From positions 74,810,926 through 74,874,925 of the forward strand of contig OX104117.1 in the NCBI GenBank assembly GCA_944474755.1: a stretch of 64,000 nucleotides of DNA, read 5' to 3'. Within the stretch, counting starts at the first letter, position 1. The number at the start of each line of letters is the position of its first letter. Position numbers and translations under genes: made by a program. Source of the stretch: Limnoperna fortunei. Its lineage: Eukaryota; Mollusca; Bivalvia; Mytilida; Modiolidae. The notes under the pieces are model-generated. The model did no database searches and was not told the origin of the DNA. It worked only from the letters and a program-made list of their open reading frames with translations. Of the stretch, positions 47,230 through 57,219 are shown piece by piece.

Positions 47230-47702
47230 CGTTAGCTCAGTCGATTTTGATTGGCTATATACCTACTACCTGCTACAACGCAGATAGGCCTCCTGTTACA
47301 ATACTATAGGGTTGTTGCATGAACATTGAGAAATATGGTCACAAGCAAGTGTTATATTGCACGAGCTTGCAAGTTCAATATAGCATCTTGCGAAGGACAA
47401 TATTTCCCATTATTACATAATATATATTGTTGCCTATTTCCTATTGGCCTAAACCAATACACGTGACTTTCCATTTCCTATCATATTGGTTTGCAAAAAA
47501 ACTCATTCTACTCAATAAAAAACCATATTGCACTCTCGTGAGAAATTTATGAATGAAAATACCTAGCACGTGATGTTTCCCCCAACGGAAATACGATAGC
47601 AAATCAAATCTGCTTTCTTTAATCCCCTAAACCAATCAAAATTATCGTTCTGACTGATGTTCGGATTATATTGTTGTTTGTAAACATGGTAACGTTGTAA
47701 CG

Positions 47703-48027
47703 TCATCGAGTGAACGTAATGCGGATAGTTCTGGTGCTAATAAGCGAAGATGTGCAGATATTACTAACTTGGAAATTAATGAAATCATTAACAAAAGAGA
47801 TGCTGTCAACACTCGCAAATCGAAAGAGCACGCGATTATTTTTTTTTTTTCAAGTATTTACGTGAAACGGATATGTCAGTTAGTTTGGAAACGGCGTACC
47901 CCCAGGCATTAGACTCAAATCTTTGTAAATTTTATGCAGAAGCAAGGACTGAGGATGGGATATTATACAAGAAATAAACAATGGAAACATTTCGTCATGG
48001 ATTATGTCGATATTTTACCGATTTTTG
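47703..48027 (+). pseudogene. tyrosine-recombinase-like (Crypton / KIAA1958 / ZMYM-type) N-terminal relic
   Basis: Cryptons are DNA transposons that use a tyrosine recombinase; animal genes such as KIAA1958, QRICH1 and the ZMYM group derive from them. The plus frame reads SSSERNADSSGANKRRC, ITNLEINEIINKRDAVNTRK and KSKEHA. It crosses a run of 13 T (47838-47850) and continues in another frame with KYLRETD, ALDSNLCKFYAEARTEDG and ILYKK. Then comes a TAA stop, and TMETFRHGLCRYFTDF. The pattern LD-x-x-L-x-x-FYAEAR-T-x-DG-x-x-YKK followed by RHGL-x-R is characteristic of the core-binding part of that family, as I know it. The catalytic C-terminal domain (R...H-x-x-R...Y) is absent. Slippage in the T run and a nonsense codon make it dead. 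Confidence 0.65.
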
Positions 48028-48126
48028 AGAAATAAATATTATGAAAGACAGTCAGTTTCGGGAATAAAAAAAACTTTGTATATTCCATTTCATGACTCAA
48101 TAAATTATGTAATAAAACAATTACTA

Positions 48127-48249
48127 CACTTGAACTTGATCAATATGAGGTTTTATGGAGCAGGGTAGAATAATATTGAACTCGGCTTCGCCTCGTTCAA
48201 TATTATTCCACTCTGCTCCATAAAACCTCATATTGATCTCGTTCAAGTG
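48127..48249. repeat. strong hairpin
   Basis: CACTTGAACTTGATCAATAT with GAGGTTTTATGGAGCAGGG pairs with CTCTGCTCCATAAAACCTC and its continuation to GTTCAAGTG, around the loop TCGGCTTCGCCTC. Arms of about 55 bp with few mismatches. Confidence 0.92.
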
Positions 48250-48547
48250 CAGCAATTGTATAATATTCATGCAATAACCCTTTTATTATATAGTAATATT
48301 TTAATTTCTTTTAAATACTCTATACATGAGCAAAGTTGGTTATTTCGTATAACCTAACTTGGTATTTTAGCACGTGACTGATTGTGACGTCATAATAAGA
48401 TGTATTGATGACGTTGACTATACATGAATTCTTCCGCAAACAACAAGTGACAACACTAAAAGCATTGAATTGCAAATATTATTTGATTACTTGTAAAATC
48501 TTGTTCTCGTTATTTCCTTTTTACTATGGAATTTAAAATATAAGGTT

Positions 48548-48680
48548 TGTTTTCAATTGTTGGTTAGATTATTGGATATAAACGACTTTGGATCGATTTA
48601 CGCTGCAACATATTCAGCGTAAATCGACCCAAAGTCGTTTATATCCAATAATCTAACCAACAATTGAAAACAATCCTTAA
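48548..48680. repeat. nested palindrome, left arm
   Basis: TTGTTTTCAATTGTTGGTTA and following to GATTTACGCTG pair with CAGCGTAAATC onward to CAATTGAAAACAA. Near-perfect arms of about 60 bp with a short loop (CAACATATT). Confidence 0.95.
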
Positions 48681-48900
48681 ATAACTCTTTGTGTGTTTTT
48701 AAAAAGATTATTCATTATCTTTGCTATTTTCTAATATTTTACTAGGTCAAATATTATCATATTTTCACTTGGTCATTCCTACATATATAAAATTTAAAAA
48801 AACCCAGATATTTTTCAATTATTTGTTGTTCCTTATTGTTCTGAATATACATTAAGTGTGTATGTTCCTGCTTTGAAAACGAGCCACTTGTACACGATAT

Positions 48901-49140
48901 TTATTTATACAGTTTACAGACAATTTGTCCTTTTATTGGTCTATAAATTGCTAAACTTTTATCGACAATCGAAATCACTTTCATATGTTCAATTTCAAGC
49001 AGTTCTGCTAATTCTCCCTTCGAGAGCAGATCATGTATGTTATTTTCGGAGATGTTATTGTTGTTCTTGTTGTTGTGTAGCTTCCTCCACTATCTGGAGA
49101 ACTGCATGCTCCAGCGGATCAGCATAAATGTTTTTGTCAT
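48901..49140 (-). pseudogene. coding relic inside the foldback element, unknown family
   Basis: The minus strand reads YDKNIYADPLEHAVLQIVEE then ATQQQEQQ up to a TAA. Another frame, which shares the CAA-rich stretch (49060-49075), continues NNISENNIHDLLSKGELAEL, LEIEHMKVISIVDKS and ends VCKLYK before TAA at 48901-48903. About 75 residues of balanced, protein-like sequence joined at a CAA repeat suggest a slippage frameshift in a once-coding glutamine tract. I recognise no domain. An 89-codon frame on the plus strand over the same region is its shadow. Confidence 0.35.
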
Positions 49141-49255
49141 AATTTGGATAATATACTTAGCAAATTACGAAAGATTTGGGAGGGGGGGGGTACTAGACCA
49201 TAGCGAAAGTCATCCTCTAATCTGTACCAAACAACGTAGTGTAGGATTAATTAAG

Positions 49256-49379
49256 GATTGTTTTCAATTGTTGGTTAGATTATTGGATATAAACGACTTT
49301 GGGTCGATTTACGTTGCAGCGTAAATCGATCCAAAGTCGTTTATATCCAATAATCTAACAACAATTGAAAACAAACCTT
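49256..49379. repeat. nested palindrome, right arm
   Basis: Copy of the 48548-48680 palindrome with a shorter loop (CGATTTACGTTGCAGCGTAA at the centre) and one base deleted on its right side (CTAACAACAATTG against CTAACCAACAATTG). Confidence 0.95.
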
Positions 49380-49783
49380 ATATTTTAAATTCCATAGTAA
49401 AAATGGAGTAACAAGAACAATATTTTACAACTAATCAAATAATATTTGCAATTCACAATTTTAGTGTTGTCACTTGTTGTTTGCGGAAGAATTCATGTAT
49501 AGTCAACGTCATCAATACATCTTATTATGACGTCACAATCAGTCACGTGCTGATAAACCAAGTTAGGTTATACGAAAAAACCAACTTTGCTCATGTATTG
49601 AGTATTTAAACGAAATTAAAATATAAGTCAGTAAAGTTAATGTCCTAATTTTACGGATTAGCACTATTGGAGAATCACCACTTCTATAATATTTCCAGCA
49701 ATACACACATAACCATAGTTCATATATATGTATTAAGAAGTAGAGTTCTTCTGTAGGGTATGGAAATAAAAACTATACTAATA

Positions 49784-50597
49784 TTAGCGGTTGTGAAGCA
49801 TGGTATTACGAGCAACGTGCAAGGAATAGCAAAGTCCTCTAGTGATGTTATCTATATCTCTGTAACATACTAGTTGGATGGAGCTTATTAAACTACAGTC
49901 CATCATGAGCTGCATGCGGTCAACATTACTGAGTGTTGGTATTTCTACTCTGTGTTCTAAAAGTTCATATCGAGAATTTAAGAACGGATGACGGATGCGT
50001 TGTGTAGATGGACATTGTAAGATGAAATGGAGTCGGTCTTCTGGTTCTTTTGAACAGAGAGGGCACATTGGATCGACTTTGAATTGATTAAACCTATGTT
50101 TGTTTGCCTGTAAAGTGTAGGCCCCAAATAAAAGATTGAAATTGGTACTTGCTTTACTGATGGAGACTGGTTCTGTTTCGGCCTTTTCCCAAACGTGATG
50201 TACCGATGGCTAGGTTGTCAATATTTAAGTATTTTAGGGAGGTTTTATTCACAACCTCATCCTTACGTTTTCTTTCCCAATATCAGTCTATTGCTCTGTA
50301 CACTAACCTTTTCCATGTGTATTTTCCAATGGGGTTTTCAAGCACTTCATAAGTCGAAGGGAGGTTGTATTTTGTTACGATATCTTGGGTAAGAATGAAC
50401 CAGCTATGCAAGGTCGTACTTTTTATCGAGAGTTGTCGCCAGGCAATTTGGTTTTCTACAGAATTGTGATCCCGGCATATGCTTCCAAATGTAGTTAGCA
50501 TTCGTTTGTGGGTTTCGGCTTCGATGGGAGGTTCTCCAAGCAGTAAATATGAGGCTGTATCAGAGGCACGGTCTGGCAGGTGTTGAATTTGCTTCAA
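49784..50597 (-). pseudogene. LINE A C-terminal region with CCHC-like motif
   Basis: Frame 50597-50283 begins KQIQHLPDRASDTASYLLLG and includes LTTFGSICRD and NSVENQIAWRQLS, as found downstream of RT in this type of LINE. Frame 50068-49784 opens with CPLCSKEPEDRLHFILQC, a C-x2-C-x8-H-x4-C zinc-binding pattern placed near the ORF2 end. It stops at 49784. Confidence 0.78.
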
Positions 50598-50889
50598 AAG
50601 CTTTTTTTATTATAGTTTTATATTGCTTAAATGTCTTTGGTAATCAAACGAATGACATCAAGGCCGTACACTAGGCGAGGTACTATGTATGTTCTGATGA
50701 GATGCATGGAGACTATTTGGTTGAGTCCATTAATCCTATGTAGACCTGCCCCCATCATGCATAAGCTGCTTTTCTTGAAGTACTTATTCTTTCTGTTGCA
50801 ACGTGACTCGTTCCAAATTTGGAGTTGCAGTCTCTTGTTATCCCCAGATGAATTGCCTTTTCGGATTTTTGGATTTCAATATTGTTGAG

Positions 50890-51305
50890 TTCAAAAGATT
50901 AAGGAAGTTTGTTTTTGTTGTTCGCACATAGAACTGTAAACCTGGTCTCACTGATGTCGTATTGGTCTGCTCTAGCATAGTTTTCCTGCACGTTCAGCAT
51001 TGTTTCAAGCTCCAGTGGACAATTGTATGCGATAGTAATGTCGTGAGCAACTGTTGGTGTGCCACAGTAATTGATCCAATATGACAGCCAAGTCCATGTG
51101 ATTCGAAGAGATCTAGAAGCTGATTAATAAATGTTTTGTAAGCAGATAGATACCAGATACTACCTTGACGAACACCTTGTTTCTCCTTAAATGGTTCAGA
51201 TGGTTCATTTTCCCATTTGGCTTGTGAGACGAGGCTATTATACCATTCATTTTGTACTGGCCACTGCATTCCAGAGATTCCTGTCAGATACATTTTACTC
51301 AACAT
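50890..51305 (-). pseudogene. LINE A reverse transcriptase palm
   Basis: The minus frame 51305-50994 carries KQGVRQGSIWYLSAY and KTFINQLLDLFESHGLG, the conserved RQGS block with a normally leucine-proline-rich stretch replaced by WYLSAY. Next comes PTVAHDITIAYN at about 51057-51022. In active elements this position is the A/V-DD catalytic pair; here the first aspartate is His, so polymerisation would be lost even without the frame breaks. NYARADQYDISETRFTVL follows, near 50950, matching the block after the catalytic pair, and ends at a stop near 50900. Confidence 0.85.
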
Positions 51306-51395
51306 GGAACTATGCCATACTACATCAAATGCCTTTGCTCCATCGAAAAAACCAAAATAGACATGATTTTTGTAGTCTTTTGCTTCATCATATAT

Positions 51396-52417
51396 TTAAC
51401 TTACAATAAGTCCAGCATTTGCCTGAGAGACCCCAGCGGTAAATCCACGTTGAAGTGGGTTCTGCATTGCTTTCAGTGTATCAACTGATGCTTCCAGGTG
51501 AAGTTTCTCAGTTAGTTTTCCTATTATGCTTGTCACAGTAATTTTTCTATAACTGTTAGGGTTTGTGAGTGGTTTCCTTTTACATTTGTATACAGGTGTT
51601 ACAAGTCCTATTCTGAATTGTTCTGGTAGTATGGCTTCATTAAATCTACGTTTTACCAGTCTAGTACGAAAACTCAAGAGTTTTTCTCCGCCATACTTTA
51701 GATGTTCACTGATGATTCCAGTACTGTCTGGAGCTTTTGTTTTTGAATGACATTATGACTTTCTTAACATCAGATTCATGGTTGGAGTTTACTTTGCACA
51801 TATCCTGGATAAGGATCCGGTCGAGTCCCACCTGATTATCATATGCAGCATCAGTATTTTAGATCTGTATGGAGTCGAAAGCCTCTCAAAATAATGGGTC
51901 CAGCCTTGTCTGATTTCACTGCTAGTAGTGAGAGTCTGTCCATCCACAATTAGATGTGTGGTGGCAGTAGCACCATCCATCCTCTGTTCTTTTATCAGTT
52001 TAAAAAATTTTGAACTGTCGCCTTCATGCGCCAACATTATGTTTTCGTATCTCAATCGTCTCTGGTGTGCCTCTTGTTGTCTCTGACATCTTCTTAAGTT
52101 CCTTTTAGCTTCTTTCATACGTAAGACAATAGCACTGTTGGAATCGATAGGTCTGCCATAATCCTTACTCTTCTAGCAGGCTTGATTGATTTCATAGGAC
52201 CAAATACGTTTTGGTTTTTCCTAGTTTGGCAAGATTTTGCAGCGCATGACAGGATGTCACAGAGTTGCAAGACAATAAAGTTAAAGTGTTCACTGTCAAT
52301 ATCTAATTCATCAATTCGCTTAGTGACTATACATTTGTATTTGTTTTTGTCTACTTTATTCCAGTTGACTTTTACGGCTACTAAATTGTCCTTTAGTTTG
52401 GTTGTCACAACTTCCAA
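51396..52417 (-). pseudogene. LINE A linker and N-terminal reverse transcriptase
   Basis: Minus frames 52417-52115 and 52118-51789 form the basic, coiled-coil-like linker typical before the RT (RRCQRQQEAHQRRLRYEN; HEGDSSKFFKLIKEQR). The frame 51677-51396 then has RT block features LPEQFRIGLVTPVYKCKRK and NSYRKITVTSIIGKLTEKL and ends near NPLQRGFTAGVSQANAGL. Frame breaks separate the pieces. Confidence 0.82.
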
Positions 52418-52599
52418 ACAAACCTGTATATCGCATTTGATTGGATCATGCTGTGATGTATTTAAGGCATGTCTTTCCAGAGTCGAGTAGTTAGTGATAA
52501 TAAAGTCTTAACTTTTTTATATATAATCTATTTGTGTTTTACTTTCCCATTTGTATGGTAATACGTGTAGCAATTATTCTGGTCGGAGATTAGGCATAG

Positions 52600-53110
52600 G
52601 CTTTCACGTTCCATAAAAGACATAAGCATTTTATCTCGCGTAGTAGGAGCTTCTTTCATTAGTGAGGCGTTCAGGTCACTCGCTATTAGGATGTCACAAG
52701 TTGGCTTTGTGTATTATTTCGGATATGACGTCGAGAAAATCAGCATATTCCAAATCAGCAGGGTAAGTAGGCTTCAATAAGGAGTATAGGTCTTGGTGTA
52801 GTATTGATTTAAATCGAGGCAATTCATGTGGATCCATCTACTTTGTCCTCTATGCTTTTCCTGAGCTCATTTCTATAACAGATTGCAATGCCTCCCATAC
52901 CTCCAGGGCGCTGTAGTGGTGAAATTGGGTATAAATCATCTACACAACGAACAAAACACTTATATTCATGAAGGAAATGTTGAATATCGGTACTCCCAAA
53001 TCCATATAACCAGTTTTCTTGTAGGACTAGTATATCATTGCCCTTTGCAAGTTGATTTTGCTGGATATCAAGCCTTCCACGTTGTATGATAGTATGGAGA
53101 TGAAATCACG
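52600..53110 (-). pseudogene. LINE A endonuclease domain
   Basis: APE-like endonucleases nick the target to prime reverse transcription. Starting near 53103 the minus strand reads SILSYNVEGL (first motif, with N). After a frameshift it gives NDILVLQENWLYGFGSTDI, containing the catalytic-glutamate motif LQE (53040-52980). Then come GGMGGIAICYRNEL, DFLDVISEIIHKAN near 52740, and after another shift DILIASDLNASLM near 52670. The last corresponds to the GDFN/GDLN catalytic motif with Gly changed to Ser. A stop and at least three frame changes make it inactive. Confidence 0.8.
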
Positions 53111-53320
53111 TTTGTTGGTATGACATGGAGTTGAGGTATCATGTTGTGTTTGGGAAGCAATGAAACTAGACAGGTAGATTGATTCTTCTTTTGTTGAGCA
53201 GCTTTTGATTGGTTTACCTTGTATGGCATGGGCCTACTAGCTGATGGTTCGATAGTTGTTAAAGTGTTTGTTATGACTATATATATATTATTAGTGCAGT
53301 TCTTATAAAAGTTCATCAGT

Positions 53321-54929
53321 CAATCAGTGATAAAAACTCTCAAATACATGTGCGGTGATAAAAAATGCTCTGTACAATTGTTGTGTTTAGAATTGTCACT
53401 TAAATGTCACCATGTTAGGTAAAATCGATAAAATTCGATGTGCATAAAATTTCTCGTCCACCATTCACTTTCCACAATCCATGTTTGTTTCCTTTACCAA
53501 AACGCCAGTAAAAATATAAAAAACAATGTTCGGAACACATCTGTATTTTTCCAGGAAATTATATTAAAGACCGAGACGCAGAGTAAAATATGAAAATGTA
53601 TTGCAGTTTATTCCTATGTGAAATAGAAAGGGGAAAAATTATTACTACATAATAAACGTCTAATTCGTAATTAAGACAGCTCATGTACTTGTGACTTGAC
53701 TTGGGTTTTTACACGTCTATAGACTTGAATTGATCGACTCGAGAGACGTCTATGTAACGGTGAATAGAATACATTCATAAATTTAACGAAATGGCAAAAG
53801 TAGCTCTTCTATCTTTGTTCGCCTTTCGTGCCAGTTCAAAGCAGTCGAATGATGTATAAAATATAATTACAATATAATTACATGTATATCAAATTAAAGA
53901 ATTAAAATGTCAGATTAGCATGCGTGGTTACAGATTTGAAATTAATTAAATGTATTTCTGTCAGGACGACCTGAATATATGGTCTTTAATGTTCATTTTA
54001 TATTCTTTAATGTTCCTCATTGTAAATGCTGGACATGTACAAGAATTAGATTTGAACTTTAGATGCATTCTTAATTTATGGTAACTCAACTAAAATGATT
54101 TTATTAATATAATACAACTTCATTTTATTTTCTGATCCCATTATTGGAAGTTGATTTAATGACGCTTGTATAACTCGGTTGTAAATTACAAATTTATTAT
54201 ATCTTTACTTCTTGCTTAATTATGGTATTAAAAGCAGTTTAAGATATTGCAAAAAATGTAACAAGAAAAATTAAGATCACAGGATCGGTATGTCAAGTTA
54301 ACATAAATACATTTAAAGTAGTTGATAAATATTTAACTTATCGGAACTAGCAGGAACGTACATGAACGATCAGATACAATCGGCACAAAAATACGGTAAG
54401 CAAACAACAGTCTTCGAGCACGTAGCATTGACCAGCGAGGAAGAATGTTTGACAATGTTCAAACTGTATTTAGAAATCTACAAAACGCGACTTTGATGTG
54501 AACGTCACCCACTAGAGTCCGCGGTCAGGCTTTATTATAACTGGTTAACCCCCACACTTGGTCAGCACACCCACTTACCACTCAATGGGTCTATCCCTAA
54601 AAACCGTCGGAGTACACAGGTAAAACGATTGATACTTCTTATATGTATCTAGAAGTTTTTAAAATTTCAATCAGTTGGACTATCTCTAAATATTCATTTA
54701 GATATACCTTATTTCCACACCGCGTCATATGTTTTTTTCTAAGTTTAAAAAGATAAAAAAAATAGTTCAGGCCCCAGCGCCATAAAATCTTGTTGAGTAA
54801 AAATATTTTGCTCAGCATGAGTATTTGCTGGATTACTATGACAACAGAGTTAATCGAAAGTTTTGATTGGATGAAATTGAGAATAAAAACATTCTTAGCA
54901 AAGAATTTGTTTATGGCTCCCAGGCCAGA
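53321..54929. other. no gene recognised
   Basis: AT-rich region between the two LINE relics. I see no frame over 60 codons and no clear repeat. 54530-54620 is GC-richer without a motif I can name. Confidence 0.5.
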
Positions 54930-55310
54930 AAGATAGAAAAATTTCAGTAAGCTTTTCGAATATAAGTTTTAAAACGTACCAGGTGATAAATAGTAATTCG
55001 ATATGGTCTGAATTCACTATGTATATTAGCAAGAAGATTGTTTGATTCTAAAAACCAGACAGGACGATCATTGATTATCATTTTCATGGTAACAAACACA
55101 TCGTTAGGGCTATATGTCTATAGTTAGATGGTTCAACGTGGTCTTTGCCAGGTTTTGGGAAGAGTCACAACAATAGCTATGTTCCAGATTGATGGTAAGT
55201 CACCGGTTTCCCGAATTGTGTTTAGATTTAAGAGATTAATGAGTGACAAGTGGCAGGTGCTTGACAAGTTGGTAATGTTTTTCATATGGACCACTGGGTG
55301 TATCCTGTGA
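54930..55310 (-). pseudogene. LINE B reverse transcriptase, N-terminal blocks
   Basis: The minus strand reads INLLNLNTIRETGDLPSIWN, IAIVVTLPK and then, after a frame change, KDHVEPSNYRHIALTMCL. This is followed by KMIINDRPVWFLESNN and NIHSEFRPYRITIYHLVRF, YIRKAY. These are RT blocks 0 to 2 in the right order. The palm with the A/V-DD pair is not present to the left of 54930. Confidence 0.82.
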
Positions 55311-55739
55311 TTTATTAAATAAATTTTGAGCTCTTCTAAAGAAAATGATTTACTATAATCTTCTTAATTTTTAAATTAAAACTTAACTTTAGATTTTTCT
55401 TTTTGCCTTTTGACTCACTGAAAATTGTGATGGTAATTTATTCATATTCCAAGGGGTGTGATTAATTAATTTTGAAACAAAGTTACGCCAGGCAGTTCGT
55501 CACAAGCGAGCTTTCGATCGGAAAAATCAAGTGGTTGAATTATGTTAGGTTTCTGTTGAAGCGTCTTTCGACTTCTTTACGATCTTTAATAACTTCCTCA
55601 CAGTTGTCATCGTACCACGGCTAACTAATATGTTTTGGATTTGTCGAGATTTGTTCGAATGACTTCAAAAGTACTTTACAGAGAGGTCAGTTGGCCTTGT
55701 TAAATTTTGTATTTTGAGTCTGCTTATGTTCTACATGAA

Positions 55740-56422
55740 TGTAAAGTCTAGTATAATGGGAAAATGCCACAGAGATCGTCATAAACTTTCTTTAAGACTT
55801 TGATCAGCAGAGAAAGATCTGTTATTGTATGATCAATTGCTGAATAAGAACCATGCCCAGGATGTGAATGTCGTTAAAATGTACAAGTCTTTCTATGACA
55901 TCACGACTTTAATTTTGTAGTCTTTGGTCTGTAGTGTTTTACTCCTCAAAGAGGATGGTGTCAGCTAAAATCTTCAAGTAATATATATGGGGCCGTAGTA
56001 AGGTGTGGCAACTGTTTTTAATGTATTGGTGCGTTAGGAGATTTCATGTGAAACATAAGTAATTGTTTCGATTATTGATAGCCTTATAGCAACAGCTTGA
56101 AAATTAGTGTTCAGGTTTACAGGGCTACATGTATGTAAAATTTGATTTGCCGTCAGTAACTCTACTATTATCAGCAACATATGTTCAATACATAGTATAA
56201 TATTTCCTTGATAAAAAAATATACTATGTATACGAGATATGCAAAAGGAAGAAAGGCTTGAAGAAATATGGTAAATTCAATTAAATTTACTTTCACACCT
56301 TGACAATTCCACTGTATTATTTTGTCTATTATTTTCAAGGAAGAATGGGGACACAGTGATCTTACGTTGTGTTCTTCCCCGTCCGTCTTGACTGGGAAAC
56401 CGACTATGCCCATAGTATTCAT
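55740..56422 (-). pseudogene. LINE B endonuclease domain
   Basis: The 83-codon frame 56422-56171 contains KIIQWNCQGVKVNLIEF, the first endonuclease motif (WNC-R/Q-G). Farther down, near 55870-55760, HSHPGHGSYSAIDHTITDLS and KKVYDDLCGIFP match the SAID-x-T and D-x-C-G-S-D-H C-terminal motifs, with the SDH part lost. The middle is scrambled by frame changes and the catalytic Glu motif is not readable. Confidence 0.72.
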
Positions 56423-56789
56423 TTGATCGTTCCAAATTATCTCGTCACACAGGTCCTCCGAACGGTCGAATATATTATGGACCTGGACTAGGTCCCTTAT
56501 ACCTTTTGGGATTTCGACGTTCGCTTTTGTAAGTTTCCTTAGTTTTGGAATTTTTTGCTAACTGATTTTTTTCGAGGTTGTTTTTTTTTTTTTTTTGTTG
56601 GCGGATTGAAGTTGACGTTTTTACATTGTGTGGATGTTAAAGACGTACAAGTTTGAAACATTTTTTGCAGTGGTTTCAACTGGTAGTCATGCATGGTCAT
56701 ATTTATCAACAGGTTCAGTGATCATTGTTTGCGTTTTAGATGTTGCATAAATGCTTTTGGTTAGAGTGTCGTTGAAGGACATGATTGAT

Positions 56790-56934
56790 TCTCTCCTGAA
56801 CTAAACGGACGACGAGATACTGGGCAGGTGATTTGTGTTTTTGTTTTCAATTTTTGGATTTCGTTTTTCTTTTTAAATTGTAGAAGTCTTTCGACGAGGA
56901 CATGTGGGCTTCACTACAATTGGCACTCTTGAAT
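56790..56934 (-). pseudogene. LINE B gag-like ORF1 C-terminus
   Basis: The minus strand at 56934-56870 reads ANCSEAHMSSSKDFYNLKRK, a degenerate version of the knuckle C-x-x-C-x4-H-x4-C in which the last Cys has become Phe, followed by TKSKN. ORF1 proteins of Jockey-like LINEs bind RNA through such knuckles. A stop and frame changes follow. Confidence 0.6.
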
Positions 56935-57100
56935 ATTAGAGCTCCGCCACTTTGTGGCGGACGCCCTATAGTGATCAGTCTGGCCGTCCGTACGTCCGTC
57001 ATCGTGTCCGGGTTGTTACTTTTTTATCTTTTGCGGTAAGCTTTTATAGTTGGAAGGTGGATAGATAATATCTAGGCGATGTATCGCATACCATAGTTGT

Positions 57101-57119
57101 TGACCTTTGACCTTGAACT
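57101..57119 (-). promoter_or_regulatory. DR1-like nuclear receptor motif
   Basis: The minus strand reads AGTTCAAGGTCAAAGGTCA: two perfect AGGTCA half-sites with a one-base spacer, and a third half-site-like TTCA. DR1 elements bind RXR heterodimers and HNF4 in animals. Function here is unproven and the surrounding repeat family may simply be rich in this word. Confidence 0.3.
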
Positions 57120-57219
57120 ATAACCTTGAGGTCACATTATTGTTTTCTGAAGGACAAATTCATGTACAAGCTGTAACTTTTTTCATATTTTGAGGTAGCG
57201 ATGTGTCGCTTATCGTGGT

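Larger units (their letters stand above)
47308..48281. mobile_element. TIR-bounded element with tyrosine-recombinase-like relic
   Basis: AGGGTTGTTGCATGAACATT at 47308 is matched in inverted form by AATATTCATGCAATAACCCT at 48262-48281 (18 of 20 positions). The element is about 974 bp long. It contains a plus-strand coding relic (47703-48027) and, near its right end, a strong hairpin (48127-48249). The relic's relatives (Cryptons) normally lack TIRs, so either the element captured it or the ends belong to a different arrangement. The second element begins only about 15 bp to the right. Confidence 0.6.
48296..49625. mobile_element. long-TIR foldback element, 1.33 kb
   Basis: About 375 bp at each end are inverted copies (48296-48680 and 49256-49625): ATATTTTAATTTCTTTTAAA begins the left arm and AAACGAAATTAAAATAT ends the right. 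Each arm itself contains a nested palindrome of about 125 bp (48548-48680 and 49256-49379). A further copy of the outer arm lies at 63831-64000, so this is a family. The unique middle (48681-49255) carries a minus-strand coding relic. No transposase motif is visible. I cannot name the superfamily. Confidence 0.85.
49784..53316 (-). mobile_element. decayed non-LTR retrotransposon (LINE) A
   Basis: Read from right to left, the minus strand carries, in the order expected of an APE-type LINE ORF2, an endonuclease (about 53103-52600), a linker, reverse transcriptase (about 51680-50890) and a C-terminal zinc-binding region (50070-49784). The frame is interrupted by several frameshifts and stops. 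The length of 3.5 kb implies that most of ORF2 is represented. No poly-A tail is evident at the left end, which lies about 150 bp from the foldback element. The clade (CR1, L2, Jockey or another) cannot be fixed by eye. Confidence 0.88.
54930..56940 (-). mobile_element. decayed LINE B, truncated within RT
   Basis: A second, different non-LTR element on the minus strand. Right to left it has a gag-like knuckle end (56934-56790), an endonuclease (56340-55740) and the 5' blocks of reverse transcriptase (55310-54930). The catalytic part of RT and everything 3' of it is missing, an unusual loss because LINEs normally lose 5' sequence, so a later deletion is likely. Gag with SSSKD-type motif followed by WNCQG endonuclease is typical of the Jockey/I group; assignment is tentative. 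Confidence 0.8.

Noticed and set aside
52883..53089. 68-codon plus frame and other plus frames over 48858-53089
   Set aside because: They are antisense shadows of the minus-strand LINE and the foldback-element coding relics.
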